Assembly: GCF_000006565.2 (NCBI RefSeq)
Contig: NC_031479.1
Span: 4,800,289 to 4,864,288 of the forward strand
Direction: 5' to 3'
DNA: 64,000 nt
From: Toxoplasma gondii ME49
Lineage: Eukaryota > Apicomplexa > Conoidasida > Eucoccidiorida > Sarcocystidae
Shown: positions 1 through 13,700 of the stretch, one piece after another
Position numbering within the stretch: the stretch's first letter is position 1
Layout of the letters: every line of letters starts with the position of its first letter
Position numbers and translations under genes: made by a program
The notes under the pieces: model-generated
Seen by the model: only the letters and a program-made list of their open reading frames with translations
Told to the model about the DNA's origin: nothing
The model's database searches: none

Positions 1-1232
1 AGAATGCGTGAGAATTTGAGGGGAATGACGCTGGGTTTATTTCAACAGAAGATTCTGCACTTCGCGGCGCAATCAAGGGTAAGCGGCATGATCATTTACA
101 ATCGGGAAATCCTTCGTTACCACGCCCTACACACCAATGGTAGCAGGCAACGCACACACTCAGTCCTGAGTAACCTGTTAGAAACTGTACAGAAGGAATC
201 GGAAGGCGTTCATATATCCTGGTTCAGAATCCGAACGGAGCGGTACCACAGATGATTAAGCATGTCACTGATTACGGACGTGGATTCATGGTCGTACGGG
301 CGCTCGATGACAGCTAGTCGAGAATTCGAGGTACCGTTGGCTGTCCAGCGATCAGCTCTTTTTGTTGAAGCAGTGTTCGGTGCAGGTGCAGTCGTCTGAG
401 AAACAACAGGATAGTTTTCGTAACATGCGAAGTTTTCTCCCGCCACTAGCTTGCACTCTTAAATTCCAATAGCTCTGCATGTGCAAACAATCAAGAAACT
501 CAGGTCACCGGTGACTTACTCGGCATCTGTGCAAAGTCAACTGGTGTTATTGAATGCAGTTGGCCGCATCCTCCTTTTTGGGTAGCCTCATCGAGACGGA
601 TTGCGTCTTCCAGATCGAAGAGCCCTCTTTCAATCCATGAACGTCACTTCCAGTGTTTCTCTGTAACTCAGTAACTGAACAGTTTCAGGTTTGCAACACC
701 GCGAGGCTCCCAGCAGTTGATCGATCTCGATAGCCGATGGCTTGGGCCCTGCCAGATAACTTCTGCGTGACTATGAGGCAGAACAGTCGTCGACCAGGTC
801 ACTAACACCAGTCCTAGGTGGCTTTCGTTCTGTCCACAGTGTTACCGCCGGCCTTCAGTTTTTTTTTTAAAAAGCTGCTGCTTGGCTTCCCTCAACAAGG
901 GTTGACTCCAGCGCTTCAGACACCGTGAACATCTTCATCCTCACCCGGTTATAAGTCAAAATGGGGGGAGGCTCCACTAAAACAGGTATTCGAAAAACTC
1001 AAGATCTCAGTCTAGTTTCCTGATCGCTATCCTGCGGACCACCTCTCTCAGGACATGCCCGATGACAGGATGTCAGAGTGGTGTATTCTCGCCCGAGCTG
1101 GCGTCTGCCAGGTAGCGCAGCCTATTCGCTTTCTTCTCGCACACCAGCAGTCACTGACTCTTACGCCAAAATATATCCGTATATAACTGGTATTTGCGTG
1201 TGTGTGTCGTGTTTTTCTTGGTTGTTACTCAG
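1..1232. other. No gene recognised; probably introns of the EGF-protein gene
   Basis: I see no cysteine-rich exon here. The first confident downstream exon opens in phase 1 and so needs upstream coding sequence, which must lie in an exon I could not find in this stretch or to the left of the window. No repeat or RNA gene was seen. Confidence 0.4.
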
Positions 1233-4200
1233 CATGTGACACGAATGGCTATCAGCTGTGCTCAAAAGTCGCACATTCAACCATGTGTGTGGTCGTTGGC
1301 GACGATTTCCAGTGCGCTTGTGCAACCGGTTATGAGGCAACAGGGAAAAATACATCGGTCATGTGCAAAGGTACGTATGTTACTGAGCTGGAAGACTGAG
1401 AGGGGCACTCACTTCGAATCTTATTCCTATTCTGAACACGGCCTCCCGCCTGTCAGACGACGAAGCGGTCAGCGGCAAGTCGTAGGTGGTAGTCGGCATG
1501 GCCTGCCTCTAATTGAGCTTTAGAGGAATACCATGGTGGAAGGATGGACCTAGCGGCAAGTTTCTCAAAGTCCGTGCCTTCTATCCCGTTTTCATGGAGG
1601 CGCTTCAGTTCTGTCGATTATACGTCGGTGCAGATATCGACGAGTGTGCAACAGACCAAAATGATTGCAGCACGCGGACCAAGAATTCTGTCTGCCGGAA
1701 CACGGATGGGAGCTATGAATGCATCTGTGACATTTATCGAACGTTGAGTGCGAACTCTTGCGAAGGTAAGACAAAGGCGTTATTTTTCGCAACTTTCCGG
1801 GGGCGCCATCTTGAACACGATGAGGAAAGCCGATCCAGTTAGCTCTGATTGTCAGCGAGAGTCTACCAAGGCGCACGCCAACTATCGGCGACATTTTCAA
1901 CCGAAAGGACAGTGTTGTGCTTCTTTCTTTGTTGTTGAGAAGCACTCCGTGAGTGGTTGAGGCAGTGGTAAGAAAATTGTTTCGTCCTCCAATTTCAAGG
2001 TTACCACGACACCATCGAAGCTATTGTGCAAGCTCTCATACGTGTAAAATTTGGGGCCAAGCTGTAATCATGTTTCAAAGCAATCACGTTCGAGTACGGA
2101 AGAATAACGTCGCACACTGTGTGCTCCCGCAGCCGTCGTGCCTCCTCCGTGTGTCACTGTAAGTGTGGTGACATCCTCCCTGTGTCTCTATCCAAGCGTA
2201 TAATAGAATGGTGTGATGAGTTCCACGCACCGTAGCTCGTCTAATTCCTTCCTATTTTCCCTCATCTTCTGGATGCTGCTCGTTCTAACAGACATCAACG
2301 AATGCCTCGAGAATAGAGGAGGCTGCGGGAACAACAGCGAGTGCGTGAATCAGATCGGTGCCCCTCAGTTGTGTAAGTGCTATACCGGCTACGAGGGCAA
2401 CAACGACCAGCCCGGAACAGACTGTAAAGGTAGGACAGAAGGAAAGAAGTTCTCACCCCCACCACTCACAATCTTTCAGCCTGATATATATATTCGCAGG
2501 CGGTGGGCACAAAGCACAAACCGCTGCCCCAAATATTATCTGTCGCCAAATTCGAGTTGTCCGTCAGTCGGAATGCACGTCGTACCGGGAGCCGCCACCA
2601 ACCCAATGCAATGCTTTCTGTCCCCATTGCGAAAATGAGACACCAGGGGATGATATCATCCTCTTCAACACCGGCAAGTTGCATGGGAGAATAGATTCAA
2701 CGGATTTTCGTCTAATGAGGTCTTCTAATGGTGGTTAATGCTTTCTTACCTTCGCAGATATTGATGAGTGCCTGACGATGACTTGTGGCGCGCATTCAAA
2801 GTGCGTCAATACGCCGGGTTCATACATATGCCAGTGTGACAGTGGTTATACGGAGACCAGCGCCGGTCACTGCGAGGAAATTGACTACTGTGGAACCGGC
2901 CAAAACCAGTGTGATACTTACTACGCCGACTGTGTTCAATCCAACGGCGTATACACGTGCAAATGCAAAGACTTTTTCAGAGGCACGGGGACCTCCGGCA
3001 ACTGTACTCGTAAGCTTCAGTCTGCTGCGTGCGTTGAATCCGTCAACGATGTGGCCAGTTCCAACCTACTTGCTGAGGCGGTGGAGTTGCAAACTGATCG
3101 CCTTTTGCAATGTATGTGGCATGTAGGTCAGCCAGGAGTCCGATGGTTTTCTGGAACAAGCGGTGGGCCATGTTCTGGTTGTTACGTGCGAGTTGTATGC
3201 TTGAACAGCTGTATCAGGGTACGAATATCTGGCCTGCGAGTTACTGGGATCAAGCTGCAACTCTTACCAGGAGTGTCAGCGTGAGGCGTTAGGCTCATAC
3301 TCCTGCAAGGACAAAACTTCGATGCAGCAGTTGTCGACTTTCTTCTCGGAAGGCGGAAGCGTCAACACCCCTGCTTGGATATGGTTTATTGTTGTCTTCG
3401 GCGGGTTCCTACTCATTCTCTTCCTGTGGTTTTTGACAAGTAAGCGAACAGTCTTGAAAATGCAGATTCTGCTGCGATACAACAAACGGTAAATGCTATG
3501 TCACCGATCCAACTGAATGCTTATTGATTTGAATTTCGCCGACGAAGCATAAAGATTCACTGTCGGGTAGACGGCCGTGTTTCATCTCTCAGTTGCATCG
3601 GTATTCATCAAGCAGCATTCGAACATATCCCAGTGGTGGCTGCGAAATCGATTGCACGGTTACCCTTTCGCAGCCGTTCCTGGTGCTCGGATGAACTCTA
3701 CACAAGCACTGAGCTGTGTCCTAACATTCCCACGGCGCGAGTACAATATGTGTAGACCGAGACTTGGTGAGACGGGAGACAGTTTCCTCACGGGTATAGA
3801 TCCAGATATATGCTTACCGTACACTGGACACCTGCGTATGTTTTCACAGTTTTCTCTGCTTTCGCGCTGGATCTGTGAGGGAGGACCGGCTGTTGATTGA
3901 ATCGGAGTTTGGCTGCTGTCCCTTTTCCAGAGAAACTCACGGACACGAAAAGGCGCAACGAGACGCAGGAAACAACACTTTACGCTAATTACACCCGTAA
4001 GTAAATAGCACTTGCAGATGACTACGCTATTTTGACGATTGCGTTCGCAGCCTGCATGTCGCAACATAAAACAACTTCCCTCAATTTAGAGGTGATTCTT
4101 GCTTGTCGACACCACATATTATCAAGGTTGTGCGGGGCAGGTCGGCAGCTGATTGACTCATCAGTGTTTGCTGAAACTACAGCGACAATATTCGCCAGGA

Positions 4201-4316
4201 AAGAGTTCAAGGCCTTCAGTTAAGAATGTTTTCGAATCGCCTGATGCGTGTTGGATATTTCTTCAGCCGCTGTCGCTGCCGCTCCCGCATATGGCGCCAT
4301 GGACTACTACGGATAG
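1233..4316 (+). CDS. EGF-repeat type I membrane protein, microneme-type (5' end missing)
   Basis: Seven exons fit in frame: 1233-1370, 1634-1765, 2292-2429, 2758-3009, 3218-3439, 3931-3996 and 4267-4316 (TAG at 4314). They give about 332 residues. All internal junctions are phase 1, as usual for shuffled EGF modules. Exons 1-3 each encode one EGF-like domain, and exon 4 encodes two. Several open with the calcium-binding EGF signature (DIDEC, DINEC). Exon 5 carries a last cysteine-rich stretch and then a transmembrane helix of about 20 residues containing a Gly-Gly pair (VVFGGFLLIL). A short basic cytoplasmic tail follows, ending AYGAMDYYG. The architecture matches coccidian micronemal adhesins (MIC7/8/9/12 class), whose ectodomains are shed by rhomboid proteases, and the GG pair in the helix would suit such cleavage. 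Which MIC it is cannot be said. The signal peptide and N-terminal exons are not in view. Microneme location is inferred. Confidence 0.87.
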
Positions 4317-5058
4317 ACGTCTCCGAGAAGAATCCTTACGTGATTCAATGCAGCATGACGAATGTGGCGACAGAATCGCTTGTTTGTTGACACAGTTCTG
4401 ATCGAAATTCTCACTTCCCTACCGAAACCGTTTCTTATTCGGCACCATACATAACTCCAGGGCCGAGCACTATGCTCCACGACTGATAAGTGGTTTGTTT
4501 GTTCGCTTTGATACCTTTGTGCTCCTACTGTGTTCGTTCGTTTGAGTGTCTAATCAGGGAGATGAAAACTGACTTCAGAGGTTGTTTCTCAGGTTGTACG
4601 GTTCGAAAGGGTATTTAAAATCCCGCCGGCGAAAACAGCGTTGTGCCCAACAGAATTGTTGGGACTTAATCGGAGATGGCATTTGTTGTGAAATAAGGGA
4701 ATCAACCTGTTCGGTCGTGAAGTTCGAGAAATGCGAAAGCCTTCTCCCATGCCTCATTTACGCACGTCCTTCACACACAACGCTGGGTGACGCTCATTCG
4801 CGGTAGGCGTTGGATAGACGATTTGTTAGCAGGCATGCTTATTATTTCTAGATGGATTAGCAGTATAGCTGTTAGCAGAAGAACTGTGACAATCCAGCAC
4901 AGACAACTCTTAAAAACATGTTGCAGTTTTGTCGAAGCAAACACTGAACTCTGAGCAACGCGATGACAGGCATTTATTCTCAACAGCCACAGCGTAGAGA
5001 GAAGACTGCAATGAAAGCCCCCAGATTGGGACACTCTCGTTTCCACAGAACGAGTTTT
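4317..5058. other. Convergent 3' intergenic region
   Basis: This lies between the stop codons of the EGF gene (+) and the ABCG gene (-). It should hold both 3' untranslated regions. I see no coding exon, repeat or RNA gene in it. Confidence 0.5.
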
Positions 5059-8000
5059 TCAGGACTTCAGTTTAAGAGATTTCTTGAGGACTCCATAGCA
5101 CATTAGTTTGATGGCTAGCCATGTACAAATCATTAAGGTGATATTGGATAAAGGCGAAAGTGCTGTTGTGAACCTGCGGGTAATCATCTCTGCTGTGATC
5201 GGCTGCCCTGGGCAAGTTGGGAACGAAGAGAACTCCGAGCACGAGAGTGTCGAAGACGATCCCACTGTAACTATTACGAAGTTTGTCACCGCGTAGTTCT
5301 GGAAAGACAACCATCGAAGCCAAGATATCCATGGGCCTAATCTCTGTTGCTGAACATAGAAGCCACTACTGATGGAAGATGAAATCAGAATGACTGACAA
5401 CAGCAAACCCCCTAGGCGCGCATCGTCCACAACGATCGCAGCAATCAGTTGACCTATGGCTTGAGCTATGCAGACAAGCAGTACCAGCTGAGCCCAAAAA
5501 GCCTGAAGAAAATGCAGGAAGTGTTCAAAAAGAAAACGCAAAGGTTCTGTTCTGCCTCTTCCGAGGATAAATAGGTGGTGGAGGGGAAGGTCGTTTCCAA
5601 AACAGACTTTTTGAAAGTTTTTCGCACCACAGTAAATGCGGCTATCAACGCGCAGTTCAATAAGCATTTGTGTGTCCAGTTTACATACGCAAGTAGCTTA
5701 TCGGGAGTGCGTATGGCAAGTAGACATTTAGGCAGTTATAAATGCACAAGCTTGTGAATAGAGTTATGTATCTCCCCTTGCAAGTATATGTCGGTTTGCT
5801 CCGCCATATCTCCCATCCGGAAGCATCCAGAGTATGCTTACACAGCTATGTATATCAGTTTCTCTTTGGAATTGCCAGTGTGTAGGCTAACAGGACACGG
5901 GGTCACTAAAATGCACAATCAAAACCGGACTAACGGCAGTTGAATATAACTCAGAACTCTCAGGTGGAATGTATCTTACCATAAACACGCCAAGGTCTGA
6001 GGGCAATCCGACAAGCGGATATACGATTGCCAGCCACAGTGACGGAGTAAAGATCTGGACGACGAGGTCTATCATGGTTTTGGCGAGAAGATAACATGAC
6101 ACTTTATATGCTTTACTGCTTCTTTCTCTGGAGATAACGGCGCGCTCAGCTGGAAAAGATGTGAATGCCATGTAGGCAGGTCCGAAGCTGTAGTAAGAAG
6201 TAGTGAAGTAAAGGAGACCTGCGATCACAAACACAGCAGTCGAACATGCTTCGCTTCGTTTTACTGACGTCGGCACGTCTCCAGGATGATAGTGCACCGG
6301 ACAAGGCGGCCGATACAAGACGAATTTGCTGCCACGAACCGCGCTTGCAACTTGAGTACATACTCTCATTTGGAACACGCAGCCGGGACACGCTCCTGTG
6401 AGATCCTCACCGTGGATGCACTGACACTTCTACGAAGTCAACTCCATTCCGAGTTCTTACCGATTCGAAGAATTCACAGCGGAAGTAAAGTCTCAAACTG
6501 CAGTTTCATTAACATACCGCTCATTTTCACTGTGGCATTGTGCAAGTTGCTAGCAAAAGTGCTCGCTGGGTCATGCTGTGGGAGCAAGGAGTAAGTATGG
6601 CCGAAGAGTAAAAGCGTTCATCCAGTTAATTCAACAGGTGCCAGGCCAACAAGAATCCGATTCGTGTATTCCATACAGCCACATTTCTATTCCTCATCTT
6701 ACCCATCCGGTCCAATAACTTTTCCTCTGAATAATCTCTGCAGCTTTGGAAATAAAGGGAACCAACGACGGCGCCAATTACAGCTGCCTGTACCAGATCA
6801 AGCGTGGTACTCTTTCCTTTCAGTTCCTTCCTGATCCCACGACATACGAGTACCCAGACCTGTTGAAAGTAACTCGGTTCCGACATTGCCACCTTGATTT
6901 CCTCATCAAACGACAGGAATGACGTTCTCTTGGAAAACTTTCGCCCAGACCATTCCATTTTCTTTGCAGGGAAGGAAGCAAGTTTATCGGACCATGCCTG
7001 CGCATTTGATAGCGACGGGGCACCTGCAGAGAATTCGGCATTTCTTTGTGGAGTGCCTCTGTTCAACACGCAGCCACAAGAAGGAATGGACGACAAGATA
7101 TTTCGTCTTTCCATCCTCTCCAATGTCAGGTTTTCGCCAGATACAGACTTTGTTTGTTCGGCCAAGTCGAGTGACCTGACATTCTGCCTGGTGGTCTTAT
7201 TGTTAAGCGGTTCTAGTATGTGCTCGTGGGTGGCTTCGACAGCGGTGGCAGTAAAGACCTCAAACGAGTTCATCGACGTTTCTGCTGCCGCTCCTTCCTC
7301 CAAAAGTGTATTCGGTTTACGTTGGTCATGGCCTGATTTCGGCCCAGGCTCGTCTTCGCCACTGTGTGTTCGTTCAAGCGAATGACTCTTTATCATACTT
7401 GATGCCAGGAAGGCATCTGCTGCGTCATGTTGCGTGATGCCTCCGCATCCGGAATAGTCCTTGATAGGGTCGCAGTCACACTTTTGAGAGTCCCCGTGCT
7501 CTGCTTTACAACCGTGAGTCTTCTGCTCTGACGGGTCCTTGACAAGATCTATGGAAAGATCATGAAGTCGAAGCTGGAAAGTTGTTATGTTAATTCGTCG
7601 CTGGTACGTTTTTATCAGAAAATGATTGTCGGCGTCTTCCGCGTGGCTGGTCGCCGCAGAGAGAGCTGAAGCGGTGCTTTCTTCTGGAGGTCGAAGTGGT
7701 CCGTCACAAAAATGCTTCACGACACTTACAGCCTCCAATCCGTGCGCCGCGCTAAAATCAGGCTGTGCCCCATAAGCTCCGGTCAGTTTGTCGTCGTCCT
7801 TTTCCGTTTCTCCGGGTTGTTGCCCGTTTCTGAGCTCGGACGCAGCTTCGACAGATCCAGCTTCACGAGTCTGTCGTCCAATTATTTCCCCAAAAAGGTT
7901 TGTCTCTCTCGTCCTGTCACTTCCAGAAGAGGTTCGTGCAGCTCGGCAGGCAAAGGGCCCGCGCCCCAAGGATGACGCATCAGCGGACAAGTTTCCTACT

Positions 8001-10777
8001 TCCTTTGGTTCCTCGAAAGAGTTTATGCGATATCGTGCCAAAACACTAGACCGCTGCGCGGTTTCTCTCTCAAGTCGGACCTGCTCACCATGTGTACTGC
8101 CAGTGATCGGATCTCCCCCGGCTGCAGTCGTGCTGGTGAGTGAGCGCCGCCTGAAGTTCTCATCATCGGATGCACTAATGACGTGCAGTGCGTAATCTGC
8201 AATGTTCCACCCTTCTGGACAGTGGAAATTGAGAGAAGAAAAGTAGGCGCATACGTCGGAGGGCTTCCCCTGGTACACGATGTGGCCGTCTTTGAGAAAG
8301 ATCACCCGATCAAACCTCATGAACACCTGCAAACAACGACGGAACGCAACAAACATCAGGTGTTTACTCAACCCCTTCACGTGATTCCACCAATCCCCTC
8401 ACGATCCCTCCCATTCTCTCGAAGTTACCTCCTTTAGGACGATACACGAATTATCCGAGTCACAGCCATTCTCATGCATCACCCCTGATGGACCGCCTGC
8501 CGTTCTCAGAACAATGTCCGAGCCCGGCGCATCTCGGAACAAGGAAGCAATCAATGCTTTTGTGCCTCTACCCAGTGTCTTGCCGTGTCAACAGTGGTTT
8601 ATGCGTCGTACATTGCTGTTAGGCTGGTGTATGGTGCAGACGGTAGTACACCTGTTGGCTCGTGTTAGCTGTTTCAACATATCGAGAAGGGCGGCCGAGA
8701 TCGAGGCGTCCAGTCCGCTTGTGGGCTCATCCAAGAGGAAGAGTGACGGATGAAGTAACAGCTCGTTCGCGATGTTTAGACGCTTCAGCTCTCCTCCGGA
8801 GAGGCCACGGCAAAAAGCGCTCCCCACGCGAGTCCCTCTGCACCTGAGGAGGCCGACAGCAAATTTATTCCCTCCAGACTCTTACGAATCACCAACAGAC
8901 ATGTGATTTCTCTTCAGTTGAGGCTCAGAACATCGTTCACTAATGGGTGGGCCGCATTTCCCAATTTTTCAAAAATAGAGTTAGCACGAAGAGTCACGTC
9001 CATGCACAGAATGGACGCAGAGCAGGTTCGTTAAGCGAACCTGTTCGTTGTGCAGGATACAGTTTCACCGTTAGCTAAATATTTGAATAGGGGAATAGGG
9101 GTGCTGCTATGCGCTCAGAGGGCTAATAAAAGTGTCGGAGGCTGGGATCCGAACGAAACTGCTCTTTCACAAGAGACCGCGGTAGAAACTCAGGATGATA
9201 TGCTTATGTACAATCAATTTTACTCCAGAGACCAGCAGTATAGTTGTCGCCATGATGGAACACGCTCGCACCGATTCTAGACTCCCATTATGTAGAGGGA
9301 AGACGTGGTTGGATCTACGAACCCAAATGCGCGTTCAAGTTTGTCGACAACGAAAGCTGCTTACTTGTTTAGCTTCATTGAGTTTATAACTTCTTCGACC
9401 CGTGCTTTTTTCTCTGCGAAACTGGTTTTCTTCCCCAAACGCAGTCTGGCGGTGTACATCAGTGTCTCTTCGACTGTCAAATTTCCGAAGAAATACTCCT
9501 GCTGCATCACGTAACCAACAATCTTCTTCATTCGCGCTGGGGCAGGTTCCCCGTTGATATCAATGAGTCCGCCGACTCCTTTTTTGAGCCTTCCACACAG
9601 TACAGACAGGAAAGTGCTTTTGCCTGCTCCAGAAGGACCGAGGATTCCCACAATTTCGCCAGGGGCAAAGTAGCCGCTCAGCCCAAAGAGAATTTGTCGG
9701 GGGCGAGCATATGCGGACGGAGGAGGCGCCTTTGAACACGGTCCCGAAACAGAATCGGAACCAGCAATTGCCTGTCGTGACGACTGTGTACAGGAAGCCT
9801 TTTTAGCCCATTCTTTCACGGATTGGCGTGCAAGGCCTCGCGGAGGAGTGAATGTGAGGTTTGTGAAGCGTATGAACTGGAAGCAAGGCACACGAAGGGC
9901 GCAGGTCTTCCCACTTCTTTCAACAAGAGATAACGAATGTACACTCTAGGAGAAAACACACTTCTTGGTTTCAAAATTGAGAAAGGTTACCCTCATTCTG
10001 TTGCTTTCAGCACGAATTGTTCACTTCTGCGTTGGGATATGATACGTTGCACTAACTCACAAACTGTAGACATTACCATTCCTCGCGAATACACGTAACG
10101 GGCTTGGAGATGCAATATGTATATATACATGCGGAGTGCACTTATGCAGTGCACAAGGAAGCACAACTTCATATAGCGCTATCCGTGAGTCCGCGCTAAG
10201 CGCCAAGTTCTTTCTCAACGAAAAAAGGCTGCAACTAGAAGTAATATCTTGGTGTGACATTTGCTGGAATCAACAGCCTGTGGCGAGCATGTGGACTGTA
10301 ATATTGTTTCCCACATTTCATCTCCATGGTTCTTACCACTTGTAGCCTTGCAGCACGCTTCGCTTGTTCGGTCTCTTTCATCTGTACAGAATCATCGGCT
10401 TCCTTATGAAGAGTGACAACGCGAGGCGGTGTGAGCACCTGAACAACCCCACTTCGTGCAGCACCGTTTTCAGGCGAAGGTGGACTTGCACCTCCACATC
10501 TGGAAGCTGAGGAGTTTCTGACCTCAGCCGCGGGACTCCGGCTACCTATGGTAGACAGTGCATAGCAAGAGGGGATGGGGCGTGGCTCTGAAACAGTCGT
10601 GGTCTCTCTGTCAAGAGCCACTGGCGAAAGACGGTCAGTTGACCAGTAATTCTCCACCGGTACCGCATAGTCTGCAATCTTCTTCTGACAAATTGAAGTT
10701 AAGGACTCCGTTGGCTGCCCACCACTGTGGTCGTGGACAGGCGGTGTAGTACTCTCCAAATTAGGATGCGAGGGCAT
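5059..10777 (-). CDS. ABC transporter, G subfamily half-transporter
   Basis: Six exons on the minus strand, all junctions in frame: 10777-10337, 9876-9365, 8843-8612, 8326-6703, 6263-5980 and 5502-5059. They predict about 1178 residues. Order is nucleotide-binding domain first, then membrane domain, which defines the ABCG/White type. Walker A GPSGAGKS is near residue 227, a Q-loop region contains MQQE, the signature LSGGE is near 332, Walker B runs LFLLDEPTSGLD (about 352-363), and the switch histidine lies in CTIHQP (about 390). A linker of roughly 430 residues, far longer than usual, separates this from the ABC2-type membrane helices in exons 4-6. The start at 10777 has context GCCATGC and gives a 147-residue disordered N-terminus. 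A half-transporter must dimerise. Coccidian ABCG proteins are linked to sterol and phospholipid traffic, but the substrate here is inferred only. The acceptor at 6263 has a weak pyrimidine tract but keeps the frame. Confidence 0.92.
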
Positions 10778-13700
10778 GGCGGAAAAACACGGGCTACAAC
10801 AGCTGCTCTCTTCAGTATTCCAACGCCAAGACAGAATAGCGACCTACTCCAACAGCTAGTAGCATATTTCTTGTTCCGGTTAAGAAGACCTCATGAGACA
10901 AAAGCTCTGCCGTTCGGTTGGCTACCAACTCGCGCAAACGTCTATCCTTGAAAGAGTCGGTCATGGATCGAAAGTTATTAAAGCCGTAGCTACCACTTTC
11001 CGCCTCTGTGGTCGCCTTTCAAGTTAGCAGAAACGTCACACAACGGCAAAGAAATGAGAGTTTTTGTCTCGTCTCATGCAGCCACGCTCACCAGGTAAAC
11101 CGGGTAAAAAGTCTGGGATAGCGCTGACTGATACAGATTCAATTATGACAAATGGGAAACTCGTTGCAGCCACTACGCGTGCCATGCTGCCCTGCATGCC
11201 CGCGAGCGTGGTCGTTGTACAGTTCCTCAACGCATACGTAGGCCTGCTCAAAAGTGGGTACAGTGCCGAGAACATTGGAAAGCAACTCACTCATTTCTAC
11301 ACATAACCACTTGGGGTTCTGGTTGTGGATGTGACGTGTCTTGACGCGATAATCTCCTCTATTTCAGCCGGGGTCTAACGAACATGCTCAATGTCTGGTG
11401 TCGACTACTGATCGGTTGGGGTGGTTGATACTTTCATACCCGTTCTCTCTATGAGGTAACAGTAAACTGTTAAGCATTTCACGGCAGGGCAGAGCCCCAC
11501 CCGTTAGGACGAAAGGTGTACCCTTCTTTATACGAGCAGTCATGCAGGGCCAAGGACCATCTCGTTGTCCTACACGCGACCACGATGAACCCGCTAGCCA
11601 CACAGTCACACGCTCGGCACTCAAACTAAGGTTTGTCAAAGTAGACAACGTCTGCTTGGTTGCGACACGCGTTCGTGGTTTGACACTTGTGACACCAAAG
11701 GCCCTCGTTTTTGAACCCAGACTCGTAGGTCATTGATTCATGCGGAAGTGTATTGGGTAACGGCGATGTCGGAGGCAGTTGACACATTTGCGTGTACCAA
11801 ACTTCTCGCCACACTTCCCCAAGTTCACCAGTTCTGCTTTACACTAGTAGATACATAGTTCCTGGTCTCGACTGTTCTCATACGCCTTTTGAACTCACAG
11901 TTACACTGTTTCGTTGTGCAGTTGTGGATACTAGTTAGATGTACCATATTCCTGAAGAGCGACGCGCGAGCGTGGCTACGCGCTGTGTTCAAACAAAGGC
12001 TACGCCGATGCCGGCCAGTCTAAAATACAAGTATTCGGGGATAATGCACATCACGGTTTTCGCAGTAGTAGCTGGAGCAATGCCCAGCACTGTACCATGG
12101 CAATTCAAGTGTGTTTTTTGGGGTCCACTAGGGCTCATCCATGCATGACGCCATCAAGACCGAGGCATACTACTGAGACAACTCGAGCGTTTCGACCACA
12201 CAGTCTCAGCAATGGAAGGAAAGCCACATTGAGCACTGTTGCAGCATTTGAGACAGAGCTGTAAATCCATATCGACAGCCATTTGGAGACATGGTTCCAC
12301 TAGATTTCGGTTGTGTGTTAAGCGTCTCAAACGACGAGGCTGCACTATTCCCTGAAATCCCATAGATTGGAGCACCAATTTCGTGCTCGACTCTGTGGCA
12401 GACACAACTGGAGAAGCGTCTCGAATCGCCTGACTCAATGGTATCACTGTTTATCCATCAGACGGGTAAGTATACCGCCCGTCTTTTTGCAAGGCATAAA
12501 ACTGCTGGACCCTCACAGGTTGAGAAGTCGTAGCTCGAACTGACAAGAGTACGACTCTACAAAAGAGAAGTGTCTGAAAGACCTTTCACCCACGAAAGGC
12601 AGCGCTCACCATTCGATGCTTCCAAACTGTGCATTGACACGGTTCCAGATGAATGAACTAGGAGAGTCCCCTGCAACGTTGTGTACACACTAACACGGCC
12701 AGCTACTGTGCTGACCAAGTCCCGGTTGTATGGACCGTAATCAGGGAACAGGAACTCGACCGGGCTATGCGACCAGTGCATACTGTGTAGACTGCGCAGA
12801 ACTGTTATCCGTGGTCTGTTTTCCCAGTTTACAGATAGAGCAGCTAACGAACATCAGAGCTTCCTGACTTCAGACGTCTTCGTCGTCACGAGATTTCGCA
12901 TCCCTGCCGCTGACAAGAAACACATCCCCCTCTAAACTCCCATGCGCTACAGGGGGTAGGAGTGCTTCCCTGTTGCAAAAGTATCATGCAGCGCGAATCA
13001 TAAGATACCGCAAGACCACCACATTATCTGACGCGCAAACCGGTAAAACTGCGAGGGCACGCGCACGGCGCTCGTGTCTTTTCCTCTTATCCTCTCTTCC
13101 CCCCCCACAATTTGTGTCGTCCTTCGAGCCTGTTTCCGTTCCGTCTATCTGTGAATACCCAGACAGCAGACCCTATTTCGTGTGTGTGAAATTGTTTGCC
13201 GTCGTTTTTCTTCGTTCATGGATACACATTTTGCCACTCGAGTTTTCTGATCGAGACCAGAGCCTCAACACGGGCCAAGTTGGCGCGTTGTTTCTTTTCA
13301 AGACAGAAAAACCACGAGGCCTTTCAGCGCCCCTGGACGGCCTCGCGAGACTGGTGGCTGCAAGCATTTGAATCTCTACATCCAGGCACGGGAGCGTACG
13401 GTTGGCAGGGCGGCGTCGTTTGTTCCGTGTCTTGGTGAAAGAAGCAGCGGACCGGCGTTCCGCCGAGCAAAAACAACACGAGCGGCTTCACCGTCCCCCC
13501 CGGCGCAACTCTCCCCCCGCTTGGTTTCTCGTTCTCTGCATTTTCCCCCTCCCGCCGCGGTGCGAGCGAAGGCCACCCACGCGGGGTGGTCCGCGGCTGG
13601 TGCGCAAGACGGCGGAGACGACAGATCAGTTCTTTTCGTTATCGGTTATTTCGTCTCTTGTGTCGCACGAAGGAAATTCTTGAAAAGGTTCGTGTTTCCA

